Of a stretch of DNA of 16,198 nt, positions 7,456 to 14,448 are shown one piece after another. Made by a program: the position numbers and the translations under genes. Source of the DNA: CAIVND01 sp035532075 (lineage in GTDB: Bacteria > Actinomycetota > Acidimicrobiia > Acidimicrobiales > Bog-793); the NCBI GenBank assembly GCA_035532075.1, contig DATKRV010000085.1:1-16198 (forward strand). Reading direction: 5' to 3'. Under the pieces are notes generated by a model, which was not told the origin of the DNA, searched no databases, and saw nothing but the letters and a program-made list of their open reading frames with translations. Position 1 is the first letter of the stretch, and the number at the start of each line of letters is the position of its first letter.

Positions 7456-9458
7456 CAGGTTGCGCGCGCCCGGTCGATCTGGGTCATGAGTTCATCGAGG
7501 TCTGCCGCGGGGAGCTGGCATGTGCCATTTCGACAGACATAGGCACGCGCGTCGTTGCGGCCCTCCCAGAGTGGACTTGAGGTCTGCTCACCCCATGCGA
7601 GGACAGATTCAGGAAGATATTGCCGCTGAACATCTCCGACAAGCTGTTCGAGTCCGGGACCGATCACGATTTCCATCGTTCCATGGTCAAAGATGCATGC
7701 TCCCAGTACGAGATGAGAGAGGGCAACTGGAGAGGCGATGAGTCCTGCGGTCGCCGCGCGAAGGGTCTCGCCGGCGATCTCGGTGAACCGGGTCCTGCCG
7801 GTCAACGCGCCGAGCCGCAGGAGCGCCGTGGTCGCAATCGACCCTGCAGCAGGCGTCACCCCGTCGTAGGAATCGATTGGACGAACGACGAGTCCGATTG
7901 CGTCTCGTCCCGTGAGGAACCAGCCTCCGTTCTCGGCGCGGAACAGGTCAATGAGTTGTTCCGCAAGTTCTGTCGCTACATCGAGATAGTGCGACCTGCC
8001 GGTGATCTCGTTCAGTCGGGTGAAAAGATCAACGGACCACGCGTAGTCGCTCGCCATCGCGAGGTGTTGCGCCCTGTGGCCTCTGTAGGCGCGGAGAAGT
8101 CGTCCGTCGTCCCTTCGTAAATCAGTAAGGATGAAGTCACCGATCTCGATTGCGGCCTGGCGCCAGCTCGCGTTCTCGATGGTGCCAGCCGCCTCACACA
8201 GTGCCGAGGCGAACATCGCATTCCATTCCGTGATCACCTTGTCGTCGAGGTTCGGACGGATGCGTTGCGATCGGTAATCGAAAAGTCGTTGGCGAGCTTG
8301 CTCGACGGTGGCGGGGCGGATGATGTCGCCGCGAGATGGTCGGTAGAGGATTGAGCGCCCATGCTCGAAATTGGCATGTGTCATGTCGCCGTACCAGGAG
8401 AAGATCGCGCTTGCGTCATCATCGTCGAGAGCGGAGAGGATCTCTTCCCTCGTCCAGGTGTAGAAACGGCCCTCTTCACCCTCTGAATCGGCATCCTCTG
8501 CCGAATTGATGCCTCCATTGGGATCGCGCAGATCGCGAAGCACGTAGGTGATTGTCTCGGTTACGATCTGACGCCAGCGCTCATCCCCCGTGCGTTGGTA
8601 GGCATGCAGATAGAGCCGTGCGAGGGTTGCCTGGTCATAGAGCATCTTTTCAAAGTGCGGTACGAGCCATTCGCGATCCACGCTGTAGCGTGCAAAACCT
8701 CCTCCGAGATGGTCATAGATCCCGCCTGATGCCATAGCTGCAAGGCTTTTCTCGACCATTTGAAGCGCTCGGTCATCTCCCATTTGATCGGCGACGAGGA
8801 GAAGCTCGAGCATCGGGCCCTGGGGGAACTTCGGCGCATTTCCGATGCCACCGAATTCCTCGTCGAACATCTCGCGAACGCGCGAGACCGAGCGCGCGAC
8901 GAGAAGATCTGCCGATGGACGATCCCTCTCCAGATGGTCTGGTGGCGCGAGGCGACGTTTGATCGCGTCGGTCAGCTCGGCTGCCTGTTCTTCGATGGAT
9001 TCGCGCCGTTCGTGCCATGCCGAGTTGATCGCGTCGAGCAGTCCGACAAACGCTGGAATCTGGTCGCGGGCGACCTTTGGGAAGTAGGTGCCACCAAAGA
9101 ATGGTCGACCCCCTGGAGTTGTAAAGACACTAAGAGGCCATCCTCCCTGACCGCCGAGCGCATGTACCGCCTCCATGTAGATCGCGTCCACATCAGGTCG
9201 TTCCTCGCGGTCGACCTTGATCGAGATGAATTGGTCGTTGAGTACCGCCGCAGTCGGCGCATCCTCGAAAGACTCATGGGCCATGACGTGACACCAGTGG
9301 CAGGCCGAATAACCGATCGAGATGAATATCGGTCGGTCAAGGCGCGCCGCCTCGTTGAAGGCATCGTCGTCAAATGTGTACCAATCGACGGGATTATCGG
9401 CGTGGGAGAGTAGGTAGGGAGAGCTGATCTGATCTTTGGCAAGGCGGATCTTTGGCAT
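7455..9458 (-). CDS. YyaL/SPATA20-type thioredoxin-domain protein (DUF255)
   Basis: The 667-residue product has the two-part YyaL/SPATA20 architecture. A thioredoxin-like N-terminal domain holds NPVDWY (22-27), the motif GYSACHWCHVM with a CxxC (C53/C56) and GGWPLSVF with the likely cis-proline (P108). The remaining approximately 500 residues are a helical (alpha/alpha)6-barrel-like region with GGIYDHLGGGFARYSVD, HFEKMLYDQA and LDDKVITEWNAMFA, typical of the family and related to sugar 2-epimerase folds. The family's biochemical role is not settled; a redox function is inferred from CxxC. Length is normal. I start at the ATG at 9458, whose MPKIRLAKD lead is normal; an in-frame TTG at 9485 would overlap the preceding small reading frame. 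The 3' end overlaps the next gene's start. Confidence 0.93.
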   Translation of the reverse strand: MPKIRLAKDQISSPYLLSHADNPVDWYTFDDDAFNEAARLDRPIFISIGYSACHWCHVMAHESFEDAPTAAVLNDQFISIKVDREERPDVDAIYMEAVHALGGQGGWPLSVFTTPGGRPFFGGTYFPKVARDQIPAFVGLLDAINSAWHERRESIEEQAAELTDAIKRRLAPPDHLERDRPSADLLVARSVSRVREMFDEEFGGIGNAPKFPQGPMLELLLVADQMGDDRALQMVEKSLAAMASGGIYDHLGGGFARYSVDREWLVPHFEKMLYDQATLARLYLHAYQRTGDERWRQIVTETITYVLRDLRDPNGGINSAEDADSEGEEGRFYTWTREEILSALDDDDASAIFSWYGDMTHANFEHGRSILYRPSRGDIIRPATVEQARQRLFDYRSQRIRPNLDDKVITEWNAMFASALCEAAGTIENASWRQAAIEIGDFILTDLRRDDGRLLRAYRGHRAQHLAMASDYAWSVDLFTRLNEITGRSHYLDVATELAEQLIDLFRAENGGWFLTGRDAIGLVVRPIDSYDGVTPAAGSIATTALLRLGALTGRTRFTEIAGETLRAATAGLIASPVALSHLVLGACIFDHGTMEIVIGPGLEQLVGDVQRQYLPESVLAWGEQTSSPLWEGRNDARAYVCRNGTCQLPAADLDELMTQIDRARAT

Positions 9459-9462
9459 CGGT

Positions 9463-9636
9463 TCAATTGCCCTTGGTGGGATCAACGTGGTGAAAAGGGC
9501 GATTCACGTTCTGATCGAATATGGACTCGCCTGCATCGCTTTGGTCGATTCCCCAATCAAACGCGCGCAAGCTGATTTTCCCGACGCGTGTCATCGATGC
9601 TCGATCGCCAACGTCAAAGGGCGCATGGACGGTCAC
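9463..9636 (-). CDS. Tentative small protein (57 residues), unknown
   Basis: This minus-strand frame starts with GTG at 9636, preceded by AAAGGA at a five-base spacing, and stops at 9463, four bases before the YyaL-like ATG. The product (MTVHAPFDVGDRASMTRVGK at its start, ending HHVDPTKGN) has coding-like codon statistics by eye: many G-first codons, GC-rich third positions and a balanced, non-repetitive composition. An in-frame TAA lies four codons before the GTG. It overlaps the 3' end of the other tentative frame (to 9614) by 23 bases. I recognise no family. The roughly 28 codons upstream of that TAA, in the same frame, also look protein-like, so this could be the tail of a broken longer gene rather than an independent one. 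Confidence 0.42.
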   Translation of the reverse strand: MTVHAPFDVGDRASMTRVGKISLRAFDWGIDQSDAGESIFDQNVNRPFHHVDPTKGN

Positions 9637-9988
9637 GATTGTCCTTTATGCACCCGTCAAGCAGATGGGCTCCATCGGTATCCGAGGCGTTTCCCCCACG
9701 CCGAAAGGTCCTCGGGGTCTCGTCTCCAGATCCGTTCATTTTCTCGGTGTCCAGGGTGACTCGGTAGCCGATGCATCGCACGGGTCCGGTTCTCGTCTGT
9801 CTGATCACAGCCCGATTCCGTCCGGGAGGCGTTGGCGCGGTCCCTACGAATGCGCCGGGCAGCGAATTGACCCGCCCGCGAGTATCGATCGTGAGATCCA
9901 CCATGTGGGTCGTGCCAGCCAATTTGGTCAATGTCGTCATCACCATGAAGAGTACCAATGGCATCGCATCCTTGATCGAGGACGCCAT
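9614..9988 (-). CDS. Tentative 124-residue protein downstream of menE, unknown
   Basis: This minus-strand frame begins at ATG 9988, 44 bases after the menE stop, with AAAGGGA ending about four to five bases upstream, a good ribosome site. The product opens with a hydrophobic stretch (AMPLVLFMVMTTL, 8-20), then a strand-rich part with RCIGYRVTLDTEK (about 73-84), and a polar, Gly/Arg/Asp-rich tail that looks less protein-like. No family recognised. The plus-strand frame opposite (9771-10049) shares third codon positions with this one, so composition cannot separate the two strands; the ribosome site and same-strand order favour the minus strand. The tail may be out of frame (see the finding on this region). 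Confidence 0.3.
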   Translation of the reverse strand: MASSIKDAMPLVLFMVMTTLTKLAGTTHMVDLTIDTRGRVNSLPGAFVGTAPTPPGRNRAVIRQTRTGPVRCIGYRVTLDTEKMNGSGDETPRTFRRGGNASDTDGAHLLDGCIKDNRDRPCAL

Positions 9989-10032
9989 TGGGTCCCTTTT
10001 GTCCGCAGGGATCGCGATTGGCGGGCAGGCGA

Positions 10033-11175
10033 TCAGGCGGAGTCTTTGACAAACGAGACGAGCGCGCTCCGATCGAGCTTTCCAATTGACGTTCTTGGCA
10101 ATGCGCCAACGAGATGGAGTTCCTTGAGCATCGCCCAGGGGCCGATCTCCCTGCGACAGACCTCGTTGAGCAGTTCGATATCCGGGGATCTGTGTGATTG
10201 GGGTACGACGACCCCCACGACGCGCTGTCCCCACTCTTTGTCGTCGATACCCACGATTCCGATCTCTTCGACGCCCGGCATGTCGATCAGCAGCTGTTCT
10301 AACGCGACCGGCCACACGTGTTCTCCGCCAGAGATGATGAGCTCACTGATACGTCCAAAGACCTGAAGTCTTCCCACATCATCGAGAGTCCCGATGTCTC
10401 CGGTGTGAAAGAATCCGCGCGAGTCGCGCGGGTCGGTACCATCGCGGTAGCAACGCAACAGCATCGGGCAGCGAAGCGCAATCTCGCCGCCCTCGCCGAT
10501 CTCGATTTCGACCTGGTCGAGGGGGTATCCGTCGTAGATGACACCGCTCCCTGTCTCTGTCATTCCGTAGGTGGCGACCGTGTTCGGACCTGGTTCGTGG
10601 ATGATTGTCGATCCACCGAGGAGGATCTTCCGAAAGCGCTCCTGACGGGAACTCCCGAGTCGAGAGAGCGTTGTGGGAACGAGTGAGGTGAGTGTTGCTC
10701 CCTCGTCGAGCGCCTGATCGATCCGCTCAATATCGAACCGCTCGAGCAGTGTCACTGCCGTACCGGTCAGCACAGATCGAAGTGCGACCGAGAGTCCACC
10801 GACGTGGTTGAGCGGCAGGCACCCGAGCCAGTGATCTGAGTCGGGATCTACTCCGAGTCGTGAACTCGTCGCAATCGCAGAGGCGCGCACGGCCGCTTCG
10901 GTAAGCACGACTCCTTTGGGTTCGCCGGTCGTTCCCGAGGTCGCGACGACGACGAGGTCCTTATCTTCAACCATCTCGCCGTTGTTGAGAACGTGGTGTT
11001 CTCCGAACCTGTCGATGACGTCAGTCGGTCGCAGCGCACTGAGCACCCGCTCCCTCGCGCGACCTTCAAGTCGCTGGTCAATAGGGGAGATTGCTTCGTT
11101 CTTGTTGAAGCACTCCGTCATGTACCGGACAAAGTCAGGGCCGGCCGGGAGGTCAAGGGCGACGAGGCGACGCAC
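10033..11175 (-). CDS. menE: o-Succinylbenzoate-CoA ligase MenE
   Basis: MenE activates o-succinylbenzoate to its CoA thioester with ATP, in the cytoplasm, before MenB acts. The 380-residue product is a compact member of the ANL adenylating superfamily. The motifs are in order: P-loop ATSGTTGEPKGVV (78-90), LPLNHVGG (120-127), ATYGMTETGSG (201-211), FHTGD with D260 for ribose binding, GRISELIISGGEHVWP (274-289) hinge and A8 loop, and the C-terminal lysine loop PRTSIGKLDR with K366. It is shorter than the E. coli enzyme because the N-terminal subdomain is trimmed, as is common in Actinobacteria. The start GTG 11175 lies seven bases after a TAGGCT box, without a strong ribosome site. It is divergent from menB, and the assignment as MenE rather than another acyl-CoA ligase rests partly on this context. 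Confidence 0.93.
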   Translation of the reverse strand: MRRLVALDLPAGPDFVRYMTECFNKNEAISPIDQRLEGRARERVLSALRPTDVIDRFGEHHVLNNGEMVEDKDLVVVATSGTTGEPKGVVLTEAAVRASAIATSSRLGVDPDSDHWLGCLPLNHVGGLSVALRSVLTGTAVTLLERFDIERIDQALDEGATLTSLVPTTLSRLGSSRQERFRKILLGGSTIIHEPGPNTVATYGMTETGSGVIYDGYPLDQVEIEIGEGGEIALRCPMLLRCYRDGTDPRDSRGFFHTGDIGTLDDVGRLQVFGRISELIISGGEHVWPVALEQLLIDMPGVEEIGIVGIDDKEWGQRVVGVVVPQSHRSPDIELLNEVCRREIGPWAMLKELHLVGALPRTSIGKLDRSALVSFVKDSA

Positions 11176-11197
11176 GAAGGGTAGCCTACAGGCCGAG
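11176..11197. promoter_or_regulatory. Bidirectional, overlapping -10 elements for menE and menB
   Basis: Only 22 bases separate the menE GTG (11175) from the menB ATG (11198). Within them, TAGCCTA (11182-11188) reads as TAGCCT on the plus strand, ending ten bases before menB, and as TAGGCT on the minus strand, ending seven bases before menE. Both fit TANNNT at leaderless spacing. Any -35 contacts would have to lie inside the opposite gene. Only a weak AGG precedes menB and no good ribosome site precedes menE, which agrees with leaderless starts. Confidence 0.55.
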
Positions 11198-12049
11198 ATG
11201 TCGAACTCCTCATCTAATCTCCCGAGCTACCTCCGCAGCGGTGACTACACCGATGTCTCCTATGAGCATGGCGAAGGAATCGCCAAGATCACGATCTGTC
11301 GACCCGAGGTCCGCAACGCCTTTCGCCCACAGACGCTGTTTGAACTTGCGGACGCGTTCAACGTTGCGCGGGACGATCCCGACGTCGGAGTGATTATTTT
11401 GACGGGTGAGGGTCCACTCGCATTCTGTTCCGGTGGAGATCAACGCATCCGCGGCGATGACGGCTACATCGGTGGTGATGAGGTTGCGCGAAAGGGTATA
11501 GGGCGGCTGAATGTGCTCGATCTGCAGATGCAGATCCGCAGGCTCCCAAAGCCGGTAGTCGCTATGGTCGCGGGCTATGCGATCGGCGGTGGTCACGTGC
11601 TTCATCTCGTCTGTGATCTGACGATCGCAGCCGATAACGCTCGATTCGGACAGACCGGACCGCGCGTCGGGAGTTTTGATGCCGGTTACGGAGCGGGTCT
11701 TCTGGCAAAGACGATTGGAGTCAAACGTGCCAAGGAGATCTGGTTCCTCTGTCGTCAGTATGACGCTGCCCAGGCGCTTGACTGGGGGCTTGTGAACGCG
11801 GTCGTGCCACTTGACCGCCTCGAGATAGAGACCGTCGCGTGGTGCCGCGAGATGCTCGCGCTCTCGCCGTTCGCGTTACGTATGTTGAAGGCTGGATTCA
11901 ACGCTGCCGAAGACGGTCTTGCAGGGATTCAGCAACTTGCGGGAGACGCGACGATGCTGTTTTACATGAGCGAGGAGGGACAGGAGGGGCGCGATGCGTA
12001 TGTCGAACGACGCCCGCCGGACTTTCGTCGCTTCCCCAAGCGTCCGTAG
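11198..12049 (+). CDS. menB: 1,4-Dihydroxy-2-naphthoyl-CoA synthase MenB
   Basis: MenB closes the second ring by converting OSB-CoA to 1,4-dihydroxy-2-naphthoyl-CoA. This 283-residue crotonase-fold protein carries the oxyanion-hole segments FCSGGDQRIRG (77-86) and GYAIGGGHVLHLVCD (126-140), and the diagnostic MenB signature GQTGPRVGSFDAGYG (151-165). A glycine (G154) follows QT, as in E. coli-type bicarbonate-dependent MenB; the M. tuberculosis enzyme has Asp at this place. The C-terminal SEEGQEGRDAYVERRPPDF (about 258-276) is the conserved family tail. I start at ATG 11198: although the frame is open from 10916, the upstream part lies inside menE and does not resemble MenB. menA follows after nine bases, so the pair is an operon. 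Confidence 0.96.
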   Translation: MSNSSSNLPSYLRSGDYTDVSYEHGEGIAKITICRPEVRNAFRPQTLFELADAFNVARDDPDVGVIILTGEGPLAFCSGGDQRIRGDDGYIGGDEVARKGIGRLNVLDLQMQIRRLPKPVVAMVAGYAIGGGHVLHLVCDLTIAADNARFGQTGPRVGSFDAGYGAGLLAKTIGVKRAKEIWFLCRQYDAAQALDWGLVNAVVPLDRLEIETVAWCREMLALSPFALRMLKAGFNAAEDGLAGIQQLAGDATMLFYMSEEGQEGRDAYVERRPPDFRRFPKRP

Positions 12050-12058
12050 GAACTCGAC

Positions 12059-12925
12059 GTGGCAACTTTGCAAGATTGGCTTGCCGCGTCGCGTTGGCGT
12101 ACCCTCCCTGCCGCGGTCGTCCCCGTAGCGGTTGGCGTCGCAGTTGCCCATGTCTACGCCGCGGTGCATTGGCTCGAGGCCTCCCTTGCGCTGATGGTCT
12201 CTTTGTTGATCCAGATCGGTACCAATTACGCAAATGACTACTCCGATGGGATCCGTGGCACGGACACTGGGCGGGTCGGCCCGACCCGTCTTGTTGCAGG
12301 TGGTCTCGCCTCGGCAAAATCGGTGCTCGCGATGGCGCTCTCTGCGTTCTTTCTTGCCGGCGTGCTTGGGCTCGTCGTCGCGGCGAGAACCTCGTGGTGG
12401 ATCCTGCTGGTCGGTGCTGCGTCGATCGCGGCCGGTTGGTTCTACACCGGAGGCAAGCACCCCTACGGATACGCGGGATATGGCGAGGTCTTCGTCTTCG
12501 TCTTCTTTGGGTTGGTCTCAGTCGTCGGAACAACGTACGTCAGCTCGGGTCACATCCCCCCGCTCGCCTATCTCGCTTCGGTACCAGTTGGTCTTCTTAC
12601 GGTTGCCCTCTTGGTGATCAACAACCTTCGTGACATTCCGACGGATCTCAAGTCATCAAAACGGACTCTCGCGGTCAAGATCGGGGACGCGAACACCCGA
12701 CGACTGTATCTCGCACTGATCATCGTCTCGTTTGCGCTGCTCATTCCGATCGCCGTTGCGCGTCCTGTGGCGCTCATCGCGCTCATCGCCGCGATTGTCG
12801 CACGACGCCCCTGGCAACTGGTTCGTAATGGAACGTCAGGACGCGATCTCATTCCCGCGCTTGCGGTGACGGGAGCACTCATGATGAGTTTTGGTGTGCT
12901 CCTCGCGGTCGGGATCGTGCTCTAG
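12059..12925 (+). CDS. menA: 1,4-Dihydroxy-2-naphthoate polyprenyltransferase MenA
   Basis: MenA is the UbiA-family membrane enzyme that attaches the polyprenyl chain to dihydroxynaphthoate, giving demethylmenaquinol. The 288-residue product is very hydrophobic, with about eight or nine predicted membrane helices. The two Asp-rich prenyl-diphosphate/metal motifs are clear: NYANDYSDGIRGTD (56-69, with N59, D60, D63) and NNLRDIPTD (188-196, D192 and D196). The start is GTG 12059; AGGAA at 12048-12052, overlapping the menB stop, is a suitable ribosome site six bases away. The stop TAG at 12923-12925 ends the menaquinone gene pair; no clear terminator follows before the different-looking DNA downstream. 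Confidence 0.95.
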   Translation: MATLQDWLAASRWRTLPAAVVPVAVGVAVAHVYAAVHWLEASLALMVSLLIQIGTNYANDYSDGIRGTDTGRVGPTRLVAGGLASAKSVLAMALSAFFLAGVLGLVVAARTSWWILLVGAASIAAGWFYTGGKHPYGYAGYGEVFVFVFFGLVSVVGTTYVSSGHIPPLAYLASVPVGLLTVALLVINNLRDIPTDLKSSKRTLAVKIGDANTRRLYLALIIVSFALLIPIAVARPVALIALIAAIVARRPWQLVRNGTSGRDLIPALAVTGALMMSFGVLLAVGIVL

Positions 12926-13234
12926 ATTCCAAGGATGGGCGCTAAATACCACCATCCATTCGTTGTTGTGTTGTTTGGGCCGTGATGTTGGGCGTTCTCG
13001 AGCACCAACGACCAATGCAGGTCCAGGCCGCGGTGCGAGTACTTGATTTTGGAGTGCCTGACGCTGTCTTTGTGACAGCCGCAGGTCTGTTTCTCAACGG
13101 CCAGCATCAACGGCCGGCGATGATCATTCGCTTCGTTACCATCGGTCGAGAATGACGGACTCGTTCTGTTTCGAGACGATGCTCGTACGGTCCGCCTCGA
13201 GCTCTTTCCGGCCGATGCCCAATATCTCCCCCAA
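12926..13234. other. Gene-free or degraded stretch before the ArsR promoter
   Basis: No convincing intact gene is present. On the minus strand two partial frames look coding: one (about 13257-13136) includes GYQLGEILGIGRKELEADR and ends at TAA, and a second in another frame (about 13155-12922) includes KQTCGCHKDSVRHSKIKYSH and ends in a TAG that shares the CTAG of the menA stop. Joined by a frameshift near 13140 they would make one protein of roughly 115 residues. A plus-strand frame (12985-13155, 56 codons) also looks protein-like. I cannot assign any of them; a decayed gene is the simplest reading. Confidence 0.3.
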
Positions 13235-13263
13235 TTGATATCCGGTACGCGGCGGTTTATAAT
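13235..13263 (+). promoter_or_regulatory. Strong sigma-70-type promoter of the arsR-SRPBCC operon
   Basis: TTGATA (13235-13240) and TATAAT (13258-13263) are separated by exactly 17 bases, a near-consensus housekeeping promoter. Transcription would start near 13270, about 30 bases before the ArsR ATG at 13301. Confidence 0.8.
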
Positions 13264-13297
13264 CAACTATTGAGTTGATTATCTCATCAGTTGAATA
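13259..13297. promoter_or_regulatory. Palindromic operator overlapping the -10, with extra half-site
   Basis: ATAATCAACT (13259-13268) and AGTTGATTAT (13273-13282) are perfect 10-bp inverted arms around ATTG. The left arm overlaps the TATAAT box and the right arm covers the presumed transcription start. A further half-site AGTTGAAT lies at 13290-13297. The layout is what is expected of autorepression by the ArsR protein encoded just downstream. Confidence 0.75.
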
Positions 13298-13300
13298 CAT

Positions 13301-13642
13301 ATGGCGAACGATCCGCTGAGTCAGACTTTCGCCGCCCTGGCCGACCCAACCCGGCGGGCAATTCTGGTCCGTCTGGCCAAGGGTGAAGCGACCGTGCCCG
13401 AGCTCGCCGAGCCCTTCGATGTGAGCCTGCAGGCGGTGTCCAAACACCTCAAGGTGCTCGAAACGGCCGGATTGGTCTCACGGGGTCGGGACGCGCAGTA
13501 CCGACCCTGTCATTTCGAACCGGCACCACTCGAGGCTGTCACTGACTGGATTGCGAGGAATCGACAGATCTGGACGGAGCGATTCGACCAGCTCGACCAG
13601 CACCTGTGGCGCATGACGCGCGACAAGGAGAGGGAACCATGA
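13301..13642 (+). CDS. ArsR-family winged-helix transcriptional repressor (non-metal type)
   Basis: This 113-residue protein begins LSQTFAALADPTRRAIL (6-22), the typical ArsR/SdpR opening, and has a helix-turn-helix at about 31-58 (TVPELAEPFDVSLQAVSKHL followed by KVLETAGLV) and a beta-wing at about 59-72 with RDAQYRPCHF. The metal-sensing ELCVCD motif of ArsR/SmtB sensors is absent (the only cysteine is C70), so it is probably not a metal sensor. Such regulators are often paired with SRPBCC genes, as here: its stop overlaps the next ATG by four bases (ATGA). The ATG at 13301 directly abuts the promoter/operator region; no good Shine-Dalgarno sequence is visible. Autoregulation through the palindrome upstream is likely. 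Confidence 0.93.
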   Translation: MANDPLSQTFAALADPTRRAILVRLAKGEATVPELAEPFDVSLQAVSKHLKVLETAGLVSRGRDAQYRPCHFEPAPLEAVTDWIARNRQIWTERFDQLDQHLWRMTRDKEREP

Positions 13643-14088
13643 GCGATGCACCGACCGAACTGGATGAACTGACCATCACTCGGATCTTCGAGGCCCGGCC
13701 GGAGGTTGTCTTCGAGTGCATGACCACTCCCTCCCATCTGACCCACTTCTGGGGTCCGATCGGCGTGAGCACGCCGCTTGAGGGGATCGTGATCGAGCCG
13801 CGTCCCGGGGGGCGCTTCGAGACGCTGATGGTCAACGACGAGACCGGGGAGGAGTACCCGGTGCGAGGTGTGTTTGTGGAGTTCGATCCACCGCGCGCGT
13901 TCTCGTTCACAGAAGCTGGCGTCGAAGGCGCCATGATGACGGCGATCGTCTTCAATGACCTCGGTGACGGCCGCACAGAAACGGTCACCCACCAGACCAA
14001 TGTGCCGCCGATGCTGATGAGCCCAGAGGCCCAGACCGGCTTGAAGACGAGCTTCGTCAAGTTTGATGCCTATCTGGCCACCTTGTAG
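13639..14088 (+). CDS. SRPBCC (AHSA1/START-like) domain protein
   Basis: The 149-residue product has the AHSA1-like SRPBCC pattern: an N-terminal strand ITRIFEARPEVVFECMTTP (13-31), the conserved FWGP (37-40), a central PRPGGRFETLM strand (53-63), then GVFVEFDPPRAFSFTEA, and a C-terminal helix ending FVKFDAYLATL. These folds form a helix-grip cavity for a small hydrophobic ligand; ligand and role are unknown. The start ATG 13639 overlaps the ArsR stop and is preceded by AAGGAGAGGG at 13625-13634, so the two are co-translated. The pair is a common horizontally mobile regulator/effector module. Its codon choices (more GCC, CTG and GTG) look different from the surrounding men genes by eye. Confidence 0.93.
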   Translation: MSDAPTELDELTITRIFEARPEVVFECMTTPSHLTHFWGPIGVSTPLEGIVIEPRPGGRFETLMVNDETGEEYPVRGVFVEFDPPRAFSFTEAGVEGAMMTAIVFNDLGDGRTETVTHQTNVPPMLMSPEAQTGLKTSFVKFDAYLATL

Positions 14089-14401
14089 CGAAGGCGCTGC
14101 CTCTCGGAGGTGACGTTGAACACCCGTTCTGAGGGATGTTCTGGCCAATCCGGATTCGAGAGATTGTCATCGCGAGCGTTCGATTCCGCTGGAATCCAAC
14201 GTGGGCGTTGTCGCGACTCCGCTCGCGGAGTCATTCACCGACCCGCTCAACGGGTGGTGGTCTTTGTATTCACCGCAGAGCCCATCGAAGAGCGCAACCG
14301 CCGACGTCAAAGATCCGCGCCAATCCGCGCAGGTCGCCAGTCCACGCCAACATCTGTGCGCTGCGACAGGTCATGGTACGACCTGGGCCAAATAGCGGAA
14401 G
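14089..14401. other. Stretch without convincing gene, with hairpins
   Basis: No recognisable gene. Frames of 64 to 111 codons are open here but are Arg/Ser/Pro-rich, as expected for non-coding GC-rich DNA. Structures seen: a perfect 8-bp inverted repeat GACTCCGC-TC-GCGGAGTC (14215-14232), a 5-bp one ACCCG-CTCAA-CGGGT (14241-14255), and CAGGTC-(7 bases)-GACCTG (14367-14385). Any of the first two could end transcription of the arsR operon, although no T-run follows directly. Confidence 0.4.
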
Positions 14402-14413
14402 ATTGTCAACAAT
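14402..14413. promoter_or_regulatory. Operator-like palindrome upstream of the DUF1059 gene
   Basis: ATTGT-CA-ACAAT is a perfect palindrome ending six bases before the candidate -35, and extends imperfectly to GGAAGATTGT/ACAATTTCC. It resembles the TNGTNNNACNA-type sites of GntR/FadR-family regulators. No such regulator gene is in the window. Confidence 0.35.
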
Positions 14414-14419
14414 TTCCCA

Positions 14420-14448
14420 TTGCCGACAGGTTTGCGTTGCCTTAGGTT
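14420..14448 (+). promoter_or_regulatory. Candidate promoter of the DUF1059 gene
   Basis: TTGCCG (14420-14425) and TAGGTT (14443-14448) are separated by 17 bases. Transcription would begin near 14455, giving a leader of about 45 bases that includes the strong ribosome site at 14489-14495. Confidence 0.4.

Noticed and set aside
8760..9413. Plus-strand open frame of 217 codons inside the YyaL-like gene
   Set aside because: Antisense shadow; Arg-rich and without recognised domains.
9771..10049. Plus-strand frame of 92 codons with a hydrophobic C-terminal half
   Set aside because: It looks protein-like, but it overlaps the menE 3' end, has a poor ribosome site, and mirrors the minus-strand frame codon for codon; the minus strand fits gene order better.
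9521..10366. Long plus-strand open frame opposite menE and its downstream gap (281 codons)
   Set aside because: It runs antisense into menE, has no ribosome site, and its composition follows from sharing third positions with minus-strand frames.
10916..11197. 94-codon upstream extension of menB
   Set aside because: It lies inside menE on the other strand and has no MenB similarity; the enzyme begins at the ATG at 11198.
11876..12533. Two minus-strand open frames opposite menB and menA
   Set aside because: Arg/Gly/Pro-rich shadows opposite clear membrane-protein coding sequence.
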